A stretch of DNA of 64,000 nt from Ecdyonurus torrentis (GCA_949318235.1 OX439133.1:14565650-14629649), one strand, 5' to 3'. Shown: positions 12,150 through 24,064, counted from the first letter of the stretch. Program-made: numbers and translations. The notes: generated by a model from the letters alone, not told the origin.

Positions 12150-14187
12150 GAATTTGTTAATCTCACGTGTTTTTACTGCTCTAATGTGAGTTAATGCATA
12201 AAAATAAGAAATTTTGTTATTAGCTGCATTGCTTCACTGCATTTATTTCACTTAAACGTCATGATTGTGATGGTTAACTTGGATACTAAAATGGTATATG
12301 GCTGAGTGGTGATGACAGCTGACTCACCAAACTGCACTCCTCACCGAGTACAACCCTTAAGTCGTTAGGGGTTGATTTTTAAAGTATTAAAAAATAAATT
12401 GATGAAAGAGAAATATTTTTTTTCAATACTTTCAAAATCAACCCCTAACAACTTATGGATTGAATTTAACAAAAATGTGACTACAAATTTAGACTCAGTG
12501 GGGTCTATTAACCTTAAAACGATACCTAACTTGACAGCAATTACGATATTTTTAAAATTCATATTAGGGGTGCAACTTAAATCTAAACGACCCCTAATTA
12601 GTGATTTGGACCGTAAATGTCTACTACATGTGTTAAAAATGTCCAGGCATAAGAAAAAAGTAATTTTATATGCTGATTTTTTGTTTAAGTGTGATGTGTT
12701 ACTACTTAATTTATTCAAAATTCACATTTTTAGGTATAAAAAACCACCCCTAGCGCCTTAAGAGCGGCACCTGTCAAAATTCGGACAACGGATTTGAGGT
12801 CAGCGGGGTTGATTTAGTCTAGAGCAATACCTAACTCGACAAGAATCACGTAATTTTAAATAATCATATAGGGGGTGAAAATGGCACCCTAGAAACCCCT
12901 ATTAAGATAATTTAGACCGGAAATGCATAGGGTCTGTGTTAAAAAAATACCAGGTACTATAAGATGCAAAAAGAAAAAAAATGTGTTTTATTGAAATTAA
13001 AGTTTGCCTTATTTTCCTTCTTTTGGGGATAAAAAACCACCTCTAGCGCCCTAGTGGTGGCAACTATCAAAATCTTGACAACGGATTTAAGGTCAGCGGG
13101 GTCAATTTAGTCTAGAGCAATACCTAACTTGACAAGAATCACGTAATTTTAAATATCATATAGGGGGTGAAAATGGTACCCTAGCCACGCCTATTAAAAT
13201 AAACTAGACCGGAAATGCATAGAGTCCGTTTCAAAACAATACCAGGTACTGTAATATGCTAAAAGAAAATCGAAAATAATGTATTTTATTGAAATTTAAG
13301 TTTAATTTATTTCTAAAATTTTCCCTCTTTTGGGGATAAAAAATCACCCCTACTGCCTTAAAGGTGGCACCTATCAAAAACCTGACAACAGATTTGAGGT
13401 CAGCGGGGTCGATTAAGTCTAGAACGATACCTTACACGACAACTTTTGCTTAAGTGTTTTAAATCATAATGGGGTGAAAAACCCCTCCCCCCACACCCCC
13501 CAGGGTGTCGAATAAGGCTGAAACGCTAGAAAACCTAATAAGGAAGTCTTTGCAATATATTTTCATAGAATTCAGCAACTCAAATTTATTTTGGGCACAC
13601 TTTGCTTTTTCGTGTTTTTTGAGAAGGCAAAAATCGTTTTCATCCCCTAATTCCTAAAGGGGTGGTTTTTCAAAATCAATTTTTGCAGTTTTTTACTAGG
13701 GGGGGCTAAATGACTTTCAAATAACACCCGAAAGAAATTTTTTAAAAACTTCATTTTTTGAGAAATAACATTTAAAAGTATGTATTGAAAACCGTATTTT
13801 TGGTTTTAAACCCCTAAATGGGTGAAAAATATAAGTATTGTTATTTATATCGGCATTACAAATAACTTTCACATTTTTCCTATCAGTGGGTGCTGTTTTC
13901 ATCCAAATAGACCAAAAATCCACGGAGATATTCAATTTTAGTTTCTTTCACTTCATTGTGAACACTGTAGGTTCGAGCCACTACTGGGTGCGTACGTCAA
14001 GTGTGAGAGCACAACACGTTGTACGATGCATGTTTATATGCTGTCAATAACAACGCACAGCATTCAGGAGGTGCATGATTGATGTGATTGTACCGACCAG
14101 CCTCGTTAGATGTTTTTACGGTTTGTCTAGGCTGTCACGGCAAATGCCGGGCTGTGCACATAGGTCATGGCCGGCTCGTGTGTCAGC
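12150..14187 (+). repeat. tRNA-derived repeat, copy split by a 1.6 kb insertion
   Basis: Left part 12150-12349 ends at ctcaccgagt; right part resumes at 13967 with gtaggttcgagcc. In the uninterrupted copy at 19076 these two ends are contiguous. The insert is 12350-13966. Confidence 0.7.
12350..13966 (+). mobile_element. 1.6 kb insert with ~290-300 bp tandem units
   Basis: Interrupts the tRNA-derived repeat. Contains about four diverged tandem units; each has ggtcagcggggt, tctagagcaatacctaac and gggggtgaaaatgg-type words, at roughly 12490, 12800, 13092 and 13397. No terminal inverted repeats, no target duplication and no coding frame I trust. Class unknown. Confidence 0.6.
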
Positions 14188-14716
14188 TTGTAAATTAATT
14201 GAAAAGTTCTTACCTGTCGATAAGAAAATGTCTTGATTGGTACTGGGATTGTTGTAGCACGATAACACAATATGGCTAGCACAAAAAAATAAGATAAGAC
14301 ACTGAGCCGAATCGTTTGGGAGATAAAGGCGATGATCGAGTAATATGTAAAGAACAGAGATATATCTATAGGAGTATCTGGTGTGGGCGAGGATATTCAA
14401 ATGCAGTATTATACTTATACTGTATGTTAGTATTTACTATTAAAGTTTTATCTATGATAATAATAATAATAAATATTTTTTATTAAGAGGCAAAAAAAAG
14501 GTACATACCCACTTACATGGCCCTCTGACTATTTTTTTTAACAATAATCCCTTGTTAGAGTTTTTTTATAATTTTGATTCTTTACAGTAATCTTTATCAG
14601 AATATATATTAATATAAATAGACATACAATACTCGTTTTTAATCTAGCTATTTTTTAAAGAAACTTTGAGAGTGGATATAATGAAAAATTACTTTCTCTA
14701 TTATAGTTTATATTGA

Positions 14717-15019
14717 AACCGTGGAAACTCTAGGCATACTGCTCGGTATACGGTATTATAAAATCAATAATGCACATATATTACTGTACAGTTTCGATCA
14801 AATGAATAGTTACCATTTAAACTCGATGTTTTTTACCGCGTTAAATTTTGTTCAATTTTGCAACCTTGTTTATGATTATTCATTGAACTCTATATTCTCA
14901 ATCACATCTATATTCAAATTCATTGAGTCTATATATTGTAATAGTTGACAAAGACACCACAAGAAGTCACCTGTGATGCACTCAGGTAGACAATCTGGCG
15001 GGTAAATATTTTGCTTGCT

Positions 15020-15051
<32 letters not shown>

Positions 15052-15562
15052 TGTGAGAAATGCTTTCAAGTATTTGTTTGATAACAAGTTTCGAACTATT
15101 TTCTTACCAAATTGCTGTCATTACAAATCATATTGATATAAATGATAAAAAAAAAATCTTAATTTTAATCTCTTAATCGGGCAAATCGGTAAGTCAGCAG
15201 TTATTTTGAAACATAAAAAAAAAACATTAAATGCATTTCTTAGAAGAGAGAGAGAGAGAATGAGCAAGCAAGCAAGCAAAATATTTACCCGCCGGATTGT
15301 CTACCTGAGTGCATCACAGGTGACTTCTTGTGGTGTCTTTGTCAACTATTACAATATATAGACTCAATGAATTTGAATATAGATGTGATTGAGAATATAG
15401 AGTTCAATGAATAATCATAAACAAGGTTGCAAAATTGAACAAAATTTAACGCGGTAAAAAACATCGAGTTTAAATGGTAACTATTCATTTGATCGAAACT
15501 GTACATCGTCGTCATGGAAAGCAGGTAAACATGCATGCAACGTATTGTGCCCGCACCCAGCA
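14717..15562 (-). repeat. tRNA-derived repeat, inverted copy interrupted by a foldback
   Basis: Reverse complement matches the right half of the repeat: gaaaccgtggaaactctaggc at 14717 and gcacccagcagtggc at its far end. The foldback at 14786-15504 sits inside. Together with 12150-14187 it makes an inverted pair. Confidence 0.65.
14786..15504. mobile_element. Foldback element with ~258-bp near-identical arms
   Basis: Arms 14786-15043 and 15246-15504 are inverted and nearly identical, begin and end in gtac, and carry (CT)n and (GA)n at their inner ends. The identical 60-residue peptides readable from each arm are by-products of the palindrome, not genes. About 200 bp of AT-rich spacer. Confidence 0.8.
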
Positions 15563-15599
15563 GTGGCAAACAACACAGCTTCAAACCCCAACTAAATTG

Positions 15600-16600
15600 A
15601 TGGTTTTGTTTTATTTTTATTCCTTTTAAAGAATTGTTTAATGTTCACTCTGTATAATATGCTGAAGAACCAAAGATATTTGTATAGCAACACTATTTAC
15701 TATACAAAAATATATTAAAATAGCTATAGCATGTATGGCTTGCATTGAAATAATTTTAAATGGGCAACCGTATGATCAAAATTATTCCTCTCTAGTAGAA
15801 AAAAATGTCTACACAACATAATTTTGAATGACAAATATAAATTTAAAACTAAATTGTGAAAATAAGTAATATTTTACGATGTTAATCTTATTTAAATTAA
15901 ATTTTTGCATGAAATAAATTCATGGTTTACCTTGTCTATGCTGTAGCTTCTTGTAATACGAGTAAGTAAGAGTATTATAGTAAGAGAGAGAGAGAGAGAG
16001 ATCGTAAAAATGCCATGTGATTTAATTACGTTCATCTGAATAAATAAAATATAAAAATAGACAGGCAAAATTAAAACAATAAATATAAAGTGCTATTTAA
16101 TAAAAGCTACATTTTTTATTCCATGCAAGAAGATTAAATGAATCATGAAAACGATATGGATTTCATGCTACATTACCTAAAATATAATATTACCCTACTA
16201 AAACAAATTGGCCGAAAAATTGAGTTGTCTTTTTAATGTTCTGCCGTGTTGATTTAATTATGTATACTGTATATAATTTAATGACAAAAAAATCTGTTTA
16301 TAAATATTATAACAAAAATAATACAACCATGCAGATTTAGATTTATTGATACAGCTAATCTTTGCATATTTTCATGAAACACTAAATTAAGGTGCAAGAG
16401 ACATTGCAAAAGCCACGAAGAAAACATTTCTTTAATCATAAAAAAAAATTTCAGCTTAAATGATAATACTTATTTGTAATTTTAATTTTAAAAATATGAT
16501 CATTAAAATAGATATACTGATACATACTTAGTTTTGTCAAGTTACCCCAGGAAGTTGCTATATTTTTGTTATAGCTTTATTTATTTTTATTTTTTTGGTA
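15600..16600. other. AT-rich, nothing supported
   Basis: Only a short (GA)n tract near 15985. No frame or element end seen. Confidence 0.5.
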
Positions 16601-16639
16601 AATTTTTACTGCTTCCATGTTAAATGATACAAAGCCAAA

Positions 16640-17185
16640 CATAGACATTAACCATGACATGTGAGTGTACTTCACTCTTCACCGGGTTGGTTTTCCCAGT
16701 GCGATCACGACCTTCACATGACCTTTGTTCATGAGAATGGATCCGGTTCCGAGAAATGACACATGAATTCCATTTAGGATTACGAATAAATCGTTTTCTA
16801 GGATATTTAGAACCTGTTTGTTAAAAACATAAAGGTCGATTAGTTTCAATGGCAAGGTGAAAGTGGTTGTTACATTAAGCAAGCATGATTCATGATGTGT
16901 GCATATACAATGCTTATAAATTATCCTTTGTAATTGATTCGGGAGACGTTGTTAATCATTGCGTCATAGATTGCAATCAGTCTAAAATTCTGCGTTCATT
17001 TAACCAGTGGCCAGGGAAAATGATAACCTCGGTTATAATTCGGTGCTTTTGTCAGACAGCTCTGGTGGTCAAACTATTGAGCTGAACTGACGGGTGCTAG
17101 CGGGGTGCTTCTATGATTGACGAAGTGATCAGAACGGGGATTAGAGAGTCTTACAGGGATGATGAAAGTATTGTTATGTAATATT
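16640..17185 (+). pseudogene. Decayed unknown ORF, copy 1 (RWPG/SYRDD motif)
   Basis: Homologous to 30320-30860 on the other strand. The best reading is NGKVKVVVTLSKHDS, then LSFVIDSGDV, RSFNQWPGKM, VKLLS, a stop, and after it GIRESYRDDESIVM then TAA. Several stops and one frameshift. Not recognised as a known family; probably from a mobile element because it is repeated. Confidence 0.5.
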
Positions 17186-17332
17186 AAATAAATTTTTGTT
17201 TCAACCTAAAGTTTTACGGTTTATGAACCCCAAAAACAATAAAGTTCTTATATAATGTTTTTTGAGGGATTAAATTTTATTGTAAAAACAAGAAAGCACA
17301 TTTTGTACAATTTGTAACTTCATCACAAGGCA

Positions 17333-17680
17333 CAAAGTTCATATAATAAAGAGGTTGAGCGCAGCACAAAACTTGCGCATTTGATTTCATTTTGCGATTG
17401 ATTGTACTTGGTTCTAAGCCAATAGGATGCCGTTCACCAGTTACGTCAATGATAAGTTGAACAAAGTCACATGTGATGATATGGCGTCTTTGGTGAATTA
17501 CTTTAAGCAGCGCGACCTAGGCCATAACTTTACCCGGGAGCATCTATCCTCTTATATATGGACGTTGGCTTCATCAGAGCTGGTTAAGAATTGTTCTAGT
17601 TGTGATATTATACTTGGTCCTCTGTTTGTAGATGGTTTATTTAGAACGATATCTATGTCAATTCAGAATACCCATTAAGT
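17333..17680 (+). mobile_element. Left end and ORF of an unrecognised DNA transposon
   Basis: Begins aaagttcatataataaagag, matching the terminal repeat of 62474-62709, followed by an 83-codon frame from 17427 (MPFTSYVNDKLNKV... to ISMSIQNTH). No domain recognised. I could not find its right terminus. The frame may be the first part of a longer decayed transposon gene. Confidence 0.5.
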
Positions 17681-17704
17681 TTGACAATTATCTCGAGCTA
17701 TGTT

Positions 17705-18360
17705 TATTAGTTATAATTATACAATCGTGCATAGTAATACGTTTTTGAAAGCTATTTACAATTTTTCTTTTGTTTTTTTTCCCAAAATTTGATATTTCTG
17801 TAGTTTGCGCATTTTTTACTTTTATTGTAGTTTTTATATAAAAGTAGCTACAGACCTGTAAACTTAGGAGCAGTTCTCCATATAGAACCTAAGCTTTGTG
17901 CGTATAATATGAGTCTTGTATTAAAAATTTAAATTTCTTAAAAACAAGCATTTCTATGACATGCATAAAGCATATATGACAGTAAAACTCAAATTTAAAT
18001 AACTGCTTTAAAGACTTTCAAATGAAAAAAAAGAAAAGGTTTTGTAACTCCACAATCTTGCATAGTTATACGTTTTTATAGCTATTTTCAATAATTATTT
18101 GATTTTCTCTAAAATTTGATATTTCTGCAATTTGTGCAATTTTTACTGTCACTGTAGTTTTTATATAAAAGTAGCTAAACACTTGTAAATTTAGGAGCAC
18201 GTTCTTTATATAGAACCTAAACTTTGTGCATAATATGATTCTTCAAGTAGAAATTTAAATTTCTCAAAACCTGGCATTCTCAAACTTGCATAACTGACAG
18301 TGAAACTTAATTTCAAATAATTGCTTTACAAATACTTTGAAATGATAAAAAAAAGTGTCA
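17705..18360. repeat. Two tandem units of ~330 bp
   Basis: acaatcgtgcatag at 17721 recurs as acaatcttgcatag at 18052. Shared words through both units include tttttatataaaagtagcta and atatagaaccta. No coding frame. Confidence 0.75.
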
Positions 18361-19075
18361 GTTATTATTAGTAAATGCTAAGTGGTAGGGATGATAATAA
18401 TAAACATTATTATGTTGGTATAATTATTTAAAAAATAAATATATCTCGATGTTTAACCGTCGAAGTGAATGAACTACACTTTACAAATTTCACTCAAAAT
18501 GAACTATCTGTGTTGGGCGCTTCTACGAGTTTTAACATGACAACTAGATGGGGGAACTTGGAATTTGTAAAGTATAAAAGGGTCATTTTTCACAAAATTT
18601 GTAAAGAATAGTGCATTCATTAGGAGGCATCGATATTTCAATTTCACCTTAATACAATATTATAATTTGTAAACAGAAATATAGAAAATAATTTTCTGAC
18701 AATAAAATATGATGAAAGAGATTTGACTATTGCACGAAACCTACAAGACGTATCTATTTTAGGTACACATCATTATATCAAATTAAAAATAAAAAGTGAG
18801 ATTCAATATTCTTATTCTTTTGAAAAGATGTTTACATTATATATTATATTTTATGTATTTTAAATACGTTATAATGCAAGCATAATTTTAGTTTATTTTT
18901 TGTTGACCTTCTTATATTTTATAGCAAGAATTGACCACTTGCAGTGAACGAACTTTTTAAAATAATTTGAAATAATTCTTAATGCATTTCTTATGTAAAA
19001 ATCGTTTTCACTCACTTGCTGCAACAATTAAAAACATTTTATTGCAAGTGGTCCATTATATAGAACTATTTTGTA

Positions 19076-19503
19076 GAATTTGTTCAACTCAAGGGTTTTT
19101 ACTGCTCTAATGTGAGTTGATGCATTAAAATAACAACTTCGTTATCAGCTGCATTACTTTACTGCATTTATTTCACTTAAATGTCATGTTTGTGATAGTT
19201 GACTTGAAACTAAAATACGGTATGGCCGAGTGGTGAAGGCAGCTGACTCGAAACTATGTACTCCTCACCGAGTGTAGGTTCGATCCACTGCTGGGTCCGT
19301 ATGTGAAGTGTGAGAGCACAACACGTTGCACGATGTATGTTTACGTGAATTCCATGACGACGCACAGCATTCGGGAGGTGCATGATTGATATGTGATTGT
19401 ACCGACCAGCCTGCCTAGACGTTTCCACGGTTTCTCTAGGCTGTCATGGGGAATGCCGGGCTGTGTACTTAGGCCGTGGCCGGCTCATGTGTGCTTTTCA
19501 TGT
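19076..19503 (+). repeat. tRNA-derived repeat, full left copy
   Basis: Contains a tRNA-like core at 19215-19302: acceptor ATACGG pairs with CCGTAT, box A TGGCCGAGTGG (19223) and box B GGTTCGATCC (19277-19286), with a long variable arm as in Leu or Ser tRNAs. Homologous to the split copy at 12150-14187 and, inverted, to 21024-21201 and 14717-15562. Ends where the GGAA array begins. Confidence 0.7.
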
Positions 19504-19506
19504 GGA

Positions 19507-20713
19507 AAGAAAGGAAGGAAGGAAGGAAGGAAGGAAGGAAGGAAGGAAGGAAGGAAGGAAGGAAGGAAGGAAGGAAGGAAGGAAGGAAGGAAGGAAGGAA
19601 GGAAGGAAGGAAGGAAGGAAGGAAGGAAGGAAGGAAGGAAGGAAGGAAGGAAGGAAGGAAGGAAGGAAGGAAGGAAGGAAGGAAGGAAGGAAGGAAGGAA
19701 GGAAGGAAGGAAGGAAGGAAGGAAGGAAGGAAGGAAGGAAGGAAGGAAGGAAGGAAGGAAGGAAGGAAGGAAGGAAGGAAGGAAGGAAGGAAGGAAGGAA
19801 GGAAGGAAGGAAGGAAGGAAGGAAGGAAGGAAGGAAGGAAGGAAGGAAGGAAGGAAGGAAGGAAGGAAGGAAGGAAGGAAGGAAGGAAGAAGGAAGGAAG
19901 GAAGGAAGGAAGGAAGGAAGGAAGGAAGGAAGGAAGGAAGGAAGGAAGGAAGGAAGGAAGGAAGGAGGAAGGAAGGAAGGAAGGAAGGAAGGAAGGAAGG
20001 AAGGAAGGAAGGAAGGAAGGAAGGAAGGAAGGAAGGAAGGAAGGAAGGAAGGAAGGAAGGAAGGAAGGAAGGAAGGAAGGAAGGAAGGAAGGAAGGAAGG
20101 AAGGAAGGAAGGAAGGAAGGAAGGAAGGAAGGAAGGAAGGAAGGAAGGAAGAAGGAAGGAAGGAAGGAAGGAAGGAAGGAAGGAAGGAAGGAAGGAAGGA
20201 AGGAAGGAAGGAAGGAAGGAAGGAAGGAAGGAAGGAAGGAAGGAAGGAAGGAAGGAAGGAAGGAAGGAAGGAGGAAGGAAGGAAGGAAGGAAGGAAGGAA
20301 GGAAGGAAGGAAGGAAGGAAGAAGGAAGGAAGGAAGGAAGGAAGGAAGGAAGGAAGGAAGGAAGGAAGGAAGGAAGGAAGAAGAAGGAAGGAAGGAAGGA
20401 AGGAAGGAAGGAAGGAAGGAAGAAGGAAGGAAGGAAGGAAGGAAGGAAGGAAGGAAGGAAGGAAGGAAGGAAGGAAGGAAGGAAGGAAGGAAGGAAGGAA
20501 GGAAGGAAGGAAGGAAGGAAGGAAGGAAGGAAGGAAGGAAGGAAGGAAGGAAGGAAGGAAGGAAGGAAGGAAGGAAGGAAGGAAGGAAGGAAGGAAGGAA
20601 GGAAGGAAGGAAGGAAGGAAGGAAGGAAGGAAGGGAAGGAAGGAAGGAAGGAAGGAAGGAAGGAAGGAAGGAAGGAAGGAAGGAAGGAAGGAAGGAAGGA
20701 AGGAAGGAAGGAA
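19507..20713. repeat. (GGAA)n microsatellite, ~1.2 kb
   Basis: Nearly pure GGAA/AAGG repeat with only a few single-base breaks, running into the N gap, so true length is unknown. All long frames read across it (KEGR or PSFL repeats) are artefacts. Confidence 0.97.
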
Positions 20714-20913
20714 NNNNNNNNNNNNNNNNNNNNNNNNNNNNNNNNNNNNNNNNNNNNNNNNNNNNNNNNNNNNNNNNNNNNNNNNNNNNNNNNNNNNNNN
20801 NNNNNNNNNNNNNNNNNNNNNNNNNNNNNNNNNNNNNNNNNNNNNNNNNNNNNNNNNNNNNNNNNNNNNNNNNNNNNNNNNNNNNNNNNNNNNNNNNNNN
20901 NNNNNNNNNNNNN
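20714..20913. other. Assembly gap (200 N)
   Basis: Exactly 200 N, a conventional scaffold gap rather than a measured distance. Confidence 0.99.
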
Positions 20914-20995
20914 AATTTTTTTTTCAATCTAGGATCTATTTTTAAAGAAACTTTGAGAGTGGATATAATAAAAAAATTGCATTATTGACAGATAA

Positions 20996-21205
20996 GGAAT
21001 TTTTTCAATAAATAGAAACAGCTCACACGGGTCAGCCATGGCCTAAATACACAGTCCGGCATTTACCATGATAGTCTAGAGAAACCGTGGAAAACTCTAG
21101 GCATTATACTGGTCGGTAAAATCACATCAATAATGCATTTCCCGAATGCTGTGCATCGTCATCATGGAATGCATGTAAACATGCATGAAACGTTTTGTGC
21201 TCTAA
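20996..21205 (-). repeat. tRNA-derived repeat, inverted truncated copy
   Basis: Reverse complement of the right part of the 19076 copy, with gctcacacgggtcagccatgg at one end and ttttgtgctct at the other. The preceding block ttaaagaaactttgagagtgg (about 20940) also precedes the 14717 copy. Confidence 0.65.
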
Positions 21206-21210
21206 ATCTT

Positions 21211-23000
21211 AAAGCCCTTGTAAACTTACTTTTTTATCATTTGGAAAACTAGATTATTAATTATCATACCTTATTATCCATGAATTAGACACCAAAACGT
21301 TGATTTTGTATTTATTTTAATTTATTTAATTTTGACGATTATTTCACGCATCCGACGTTACTATGTACCACCACCAATCACAGTTACCGCTCTGGTCACG
21401 TGATACATTTAAGCCCCTGTCTCAAGTTTTTTAGCCCTATCATGGCCCATTTTTACACTGTGATGTCAGGTGCGTGAAATAACCGTTAAAATGAAAATGA
21501 ATGCAAAATCAACGTGGTAGTGTCTAATTCATGGCAGTGGCGATCCTACGAATTTTGGGCCCGGGGACAGAAATCTGACAGGGCCCCCTCAATAGATGCG
21601 CGAAGCGCCTTTAGCCCGCCGCAGGCGCGATTTTTTTACCAAGTGACTATTTACAGGCAATTCCGTGCATAAATTCAGTATACTTGTCAGTGCAGATAGC
21701 TGTAAGAAAAAAAAATCTTTTTATTTTATGTTTATTTTTACTTTTTTTTTTTAAACAATTAAACTTTAATTTAGAATGAAATATTAAAAAAAAAAGTGTA
21801 CAAAAATTCATAATGCAAATTAAATTATTTTTAACTACTTTGCAGATTTAGGCGAGATTAAGCGTATGCAAAAAATGTTTCCTGCATGCATATTCTCAAA
21901 AAGCTAAATTTTAGTTTTTTTTTTTTTTTTTTTTTTCTGTAAGATTTATTTTCAAATTTCCGAAACAAAAGTGATGTTCGTAAAAGCTGGTCTCTTGCCC
22001 AAAAAAAAAAAAAATGCACATATTCTATTTGAATAGCCAAAGTTGATCGTCATCATCATTTAAGGAGCAGATAGGACAAGGTCAATTTGACGAATACAAA
22101 TGTTAAAATTTAGGTAGATCAAGCTATAGTGTTTATTTATCATTGAACAATTTTTTACCTACGCCATAGCCAATGAGGAAGACTAAAAAAGTTTTCAGGG
22201 TAAAATTTTATTTCAAATTCTAAAAGAAGACATTGTCCTGAATCGATTTATTTGCAGAATTGTAAATTTTAAGTTCAATAAACATTTCTATTAAAAAAAA
22301 TAATAATCAAAAAATGTCAACACGCAATACCTCTATGCATGCGGGCATAGGAAAAGTTACCGTAACGTCAGTTTAAGAATTTTAAAAATAATTAATACTC
22401 AATGAGCTCAAAGCTTAGAAATGTCCATGTCTATCGACTTAGGACATTGCCCTCTTTTAGAATGAAAATGCAATAAAATAACACCCTGAAATTTTTTAAG
22501 TCTTCATTATAGTTCTATAGTAAGTAGTTTATTTTACCATTTTAAACCAGGGAGGCCCTTGTTTAAAAATATAAGAAACCACTGAAGTATTATTACTATA
22601 TAGTCAATTAAAGAGATTGTATTTTATCTGTAGATTTATATATGCTTTAGTTTTTTTTTTTTTTTTTTTTACATTATAAATTTGTTTCGATAATTTGTTT
22701 GCTAGGAATAATTTTACTAATGAAAATCATGAAATTGGTTCTTAAACTTCTCTCTCTCTCTCTTCTTCCCGTCCCTTAAGTTCTTTTTTTTTTTTTTTTT
22801 TTCTATTTTTTTTAGCTTATTTGAATTTTTTATATGTAGGCCTCGTCCCGGGCCCCCCAAACCTAGTGGGCCCGGGGATATCCGCCCCTCAATCCCCCCT
22901 GTAGGACCGCCACTGATTCATGGATATAATAAGGTATGGTAATTATAATCATCAATCTAGTATTCTAAATGATAAAAAAAGTAAGTTGACAAGGGTTTTA
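21211..23000. mobile_element. Palindromic foldback element, family F1, split by a hAT-like insert
   Basis: Starts aaagcccttgtaaactt and ends gacaagggtttt. Same family as 41039-41449 and 61700-62118. The insert 21535-22915 separates its arms near the right end. Confidence 0.75.
21535..22915. mobile_element. Non-autonomous hAT-like element with 8-bp target duplication
   Basis: Ends CAGTGGCGATCCTACG and its near-inverse TGTAGGACCGCCACTG, flanked by a perfect 8-bp duplication ATTCATGG (21527-21534 and 22916-22923). Terminal sequence and duplication length are typical of hAT. No transposase frame in its 1381 bp. Confidence 0.85.
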
Positions 23001-23224
23001 ACGTACGCACCTAGCAGGTGGCACACGGACCTATCTATAGGGTCTATGCATTCATGTTAAAGTCAACGTCATGTTGGATAACTCATTAACAAGGGTGGCA
23101 TAGGAAAATATGAATTTGTTAGAAATTTATTATTACAATTAACAATAATCTTACTATAATTAATTTTTACATTACATTAGTTATTATTACTTATTAAATT
23201 TTCTTCAATTAAATTTAATGATGA

Positions 23225-23327
23225 TCAACTCTTAATTGTTGAATTAATTGAAAGTTGCACATTTTTGAATTTGTTTCCGTATTGATTTTTAAATTCTTCT
23301 ATATGTTTCAATGGATCTTTATCGTAT
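23225..23327 (-). pseudogene. Copy C exon 9 (C-terminus)
   Basis: 103 nt after acceptor ttttcag. Encodes YDKDPLKHIEEFKNQYG and on to TIKS then TGA. Matches the last exon of gene A (YDRDPFGLLAEF), same phase. Confidence 0.78.
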
Positions 23328-23384
23328 CTGAAAAAAAAAAAAGTGTTATCGTTAGTAGTTTCACACTTTTGACAAATAAAGCAT

Positions 23385-23595
23385 TTTCATTTCACACAGC
23401 ATTTTCATACTAATTTTTTCATGTTTCTGACGTGATAAACATGAATTATCGCGCAAATTGCATACTTTACAGTTTTTTTCACGCTCTCTCGTGGGACTAC
23501 ACTAACATTATGGTAAAAATTGCCATCAGTTTTAAAGATCCCATTTCGTGATTATTCTTTAAAAAGAACATGTTGTTTTATGTGGTCTATGGCTT
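23385..23595. mobile_element. Repeat family F5, inverted partial copy
   Basis: Matches the inverse of family F5 from the methionine-free AT stretch to atgtggtctatggcttt. In copy C between exons 8 and 9. Confidence 0.58.
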
Positions 23596-23765
23596 TCATC
23601 AATTTCACTCACATGACATCTTCATGCGTACTACTCATAATGTACTATACGCATGCAAAGCTTGGTGCTTTCCACCCCCTTTTTTTAAGAAAATATCCCC
23701 AACCCTCGCTAATACTGACCAAGTATTTTTTCCCCTGACCAAAGTAAAGCATCGATTATACATAC

Positions 23766-23931
23766 TTGACTATTAGTTCCCTGTAATGTTCAGTCCTGAA
23801 GATTTTAACATTTTGCATAATAATTTCCAGTAATTCTTCAGTAAATATTCTTAAGTTTTAAATCCCCAGTGATTTAAAAATATATTGTCCAAAATGAAGA
23901 ATGTATATCCTCCTAAGTGCATCTCATAAGC
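23766..23931 (-). pseudogene. Copy C exon 8 (one-base deletion)
   Basis: 166 nt against 167 in gene A. Acceptor gtattgcag, donor gtatgt. Reads AYEMHLGGYTFFILDNIFL to HWGFKT, then a one-base loss near 23855 moves to the frame LRIFTEELLEI through HYRELIV. With one base restored the two parts align to gene A residue for residue in length. Confidence 0.8.
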
Positions 23932-23944
23932 CTGCAATACATTA

Positions 23945-24027
23945 ACAAATCAATCAACCAATCAACCATAATCAACCAATCAGTCCACAAACCTATAAAT
24001 TAATCTCTAAATTAACCAATCAATTGA

Positions 24028-24064
<37 letters not shown>

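Noticed and set aside
12365..12761. Opposing 117- and 129-codon frames
   Set aside because: Both lie in a tandem unit of the insert; neither is conserved in the neighbouring units and they overlap almost fully.
14721..15584. Two ORFs encoding an identical 60-residue peptide
   Set aside because: The identity comes from the inverted arms of a foldback element, one read on each strand; no other coding evidence.
19393..20988. Three long plus-strand frames and one minus-strand frame of KEGR/PSFL repeats
   Set aside because: Pure GGAA microsatellite read through in every frame and across the N gap. No start context, no domain.
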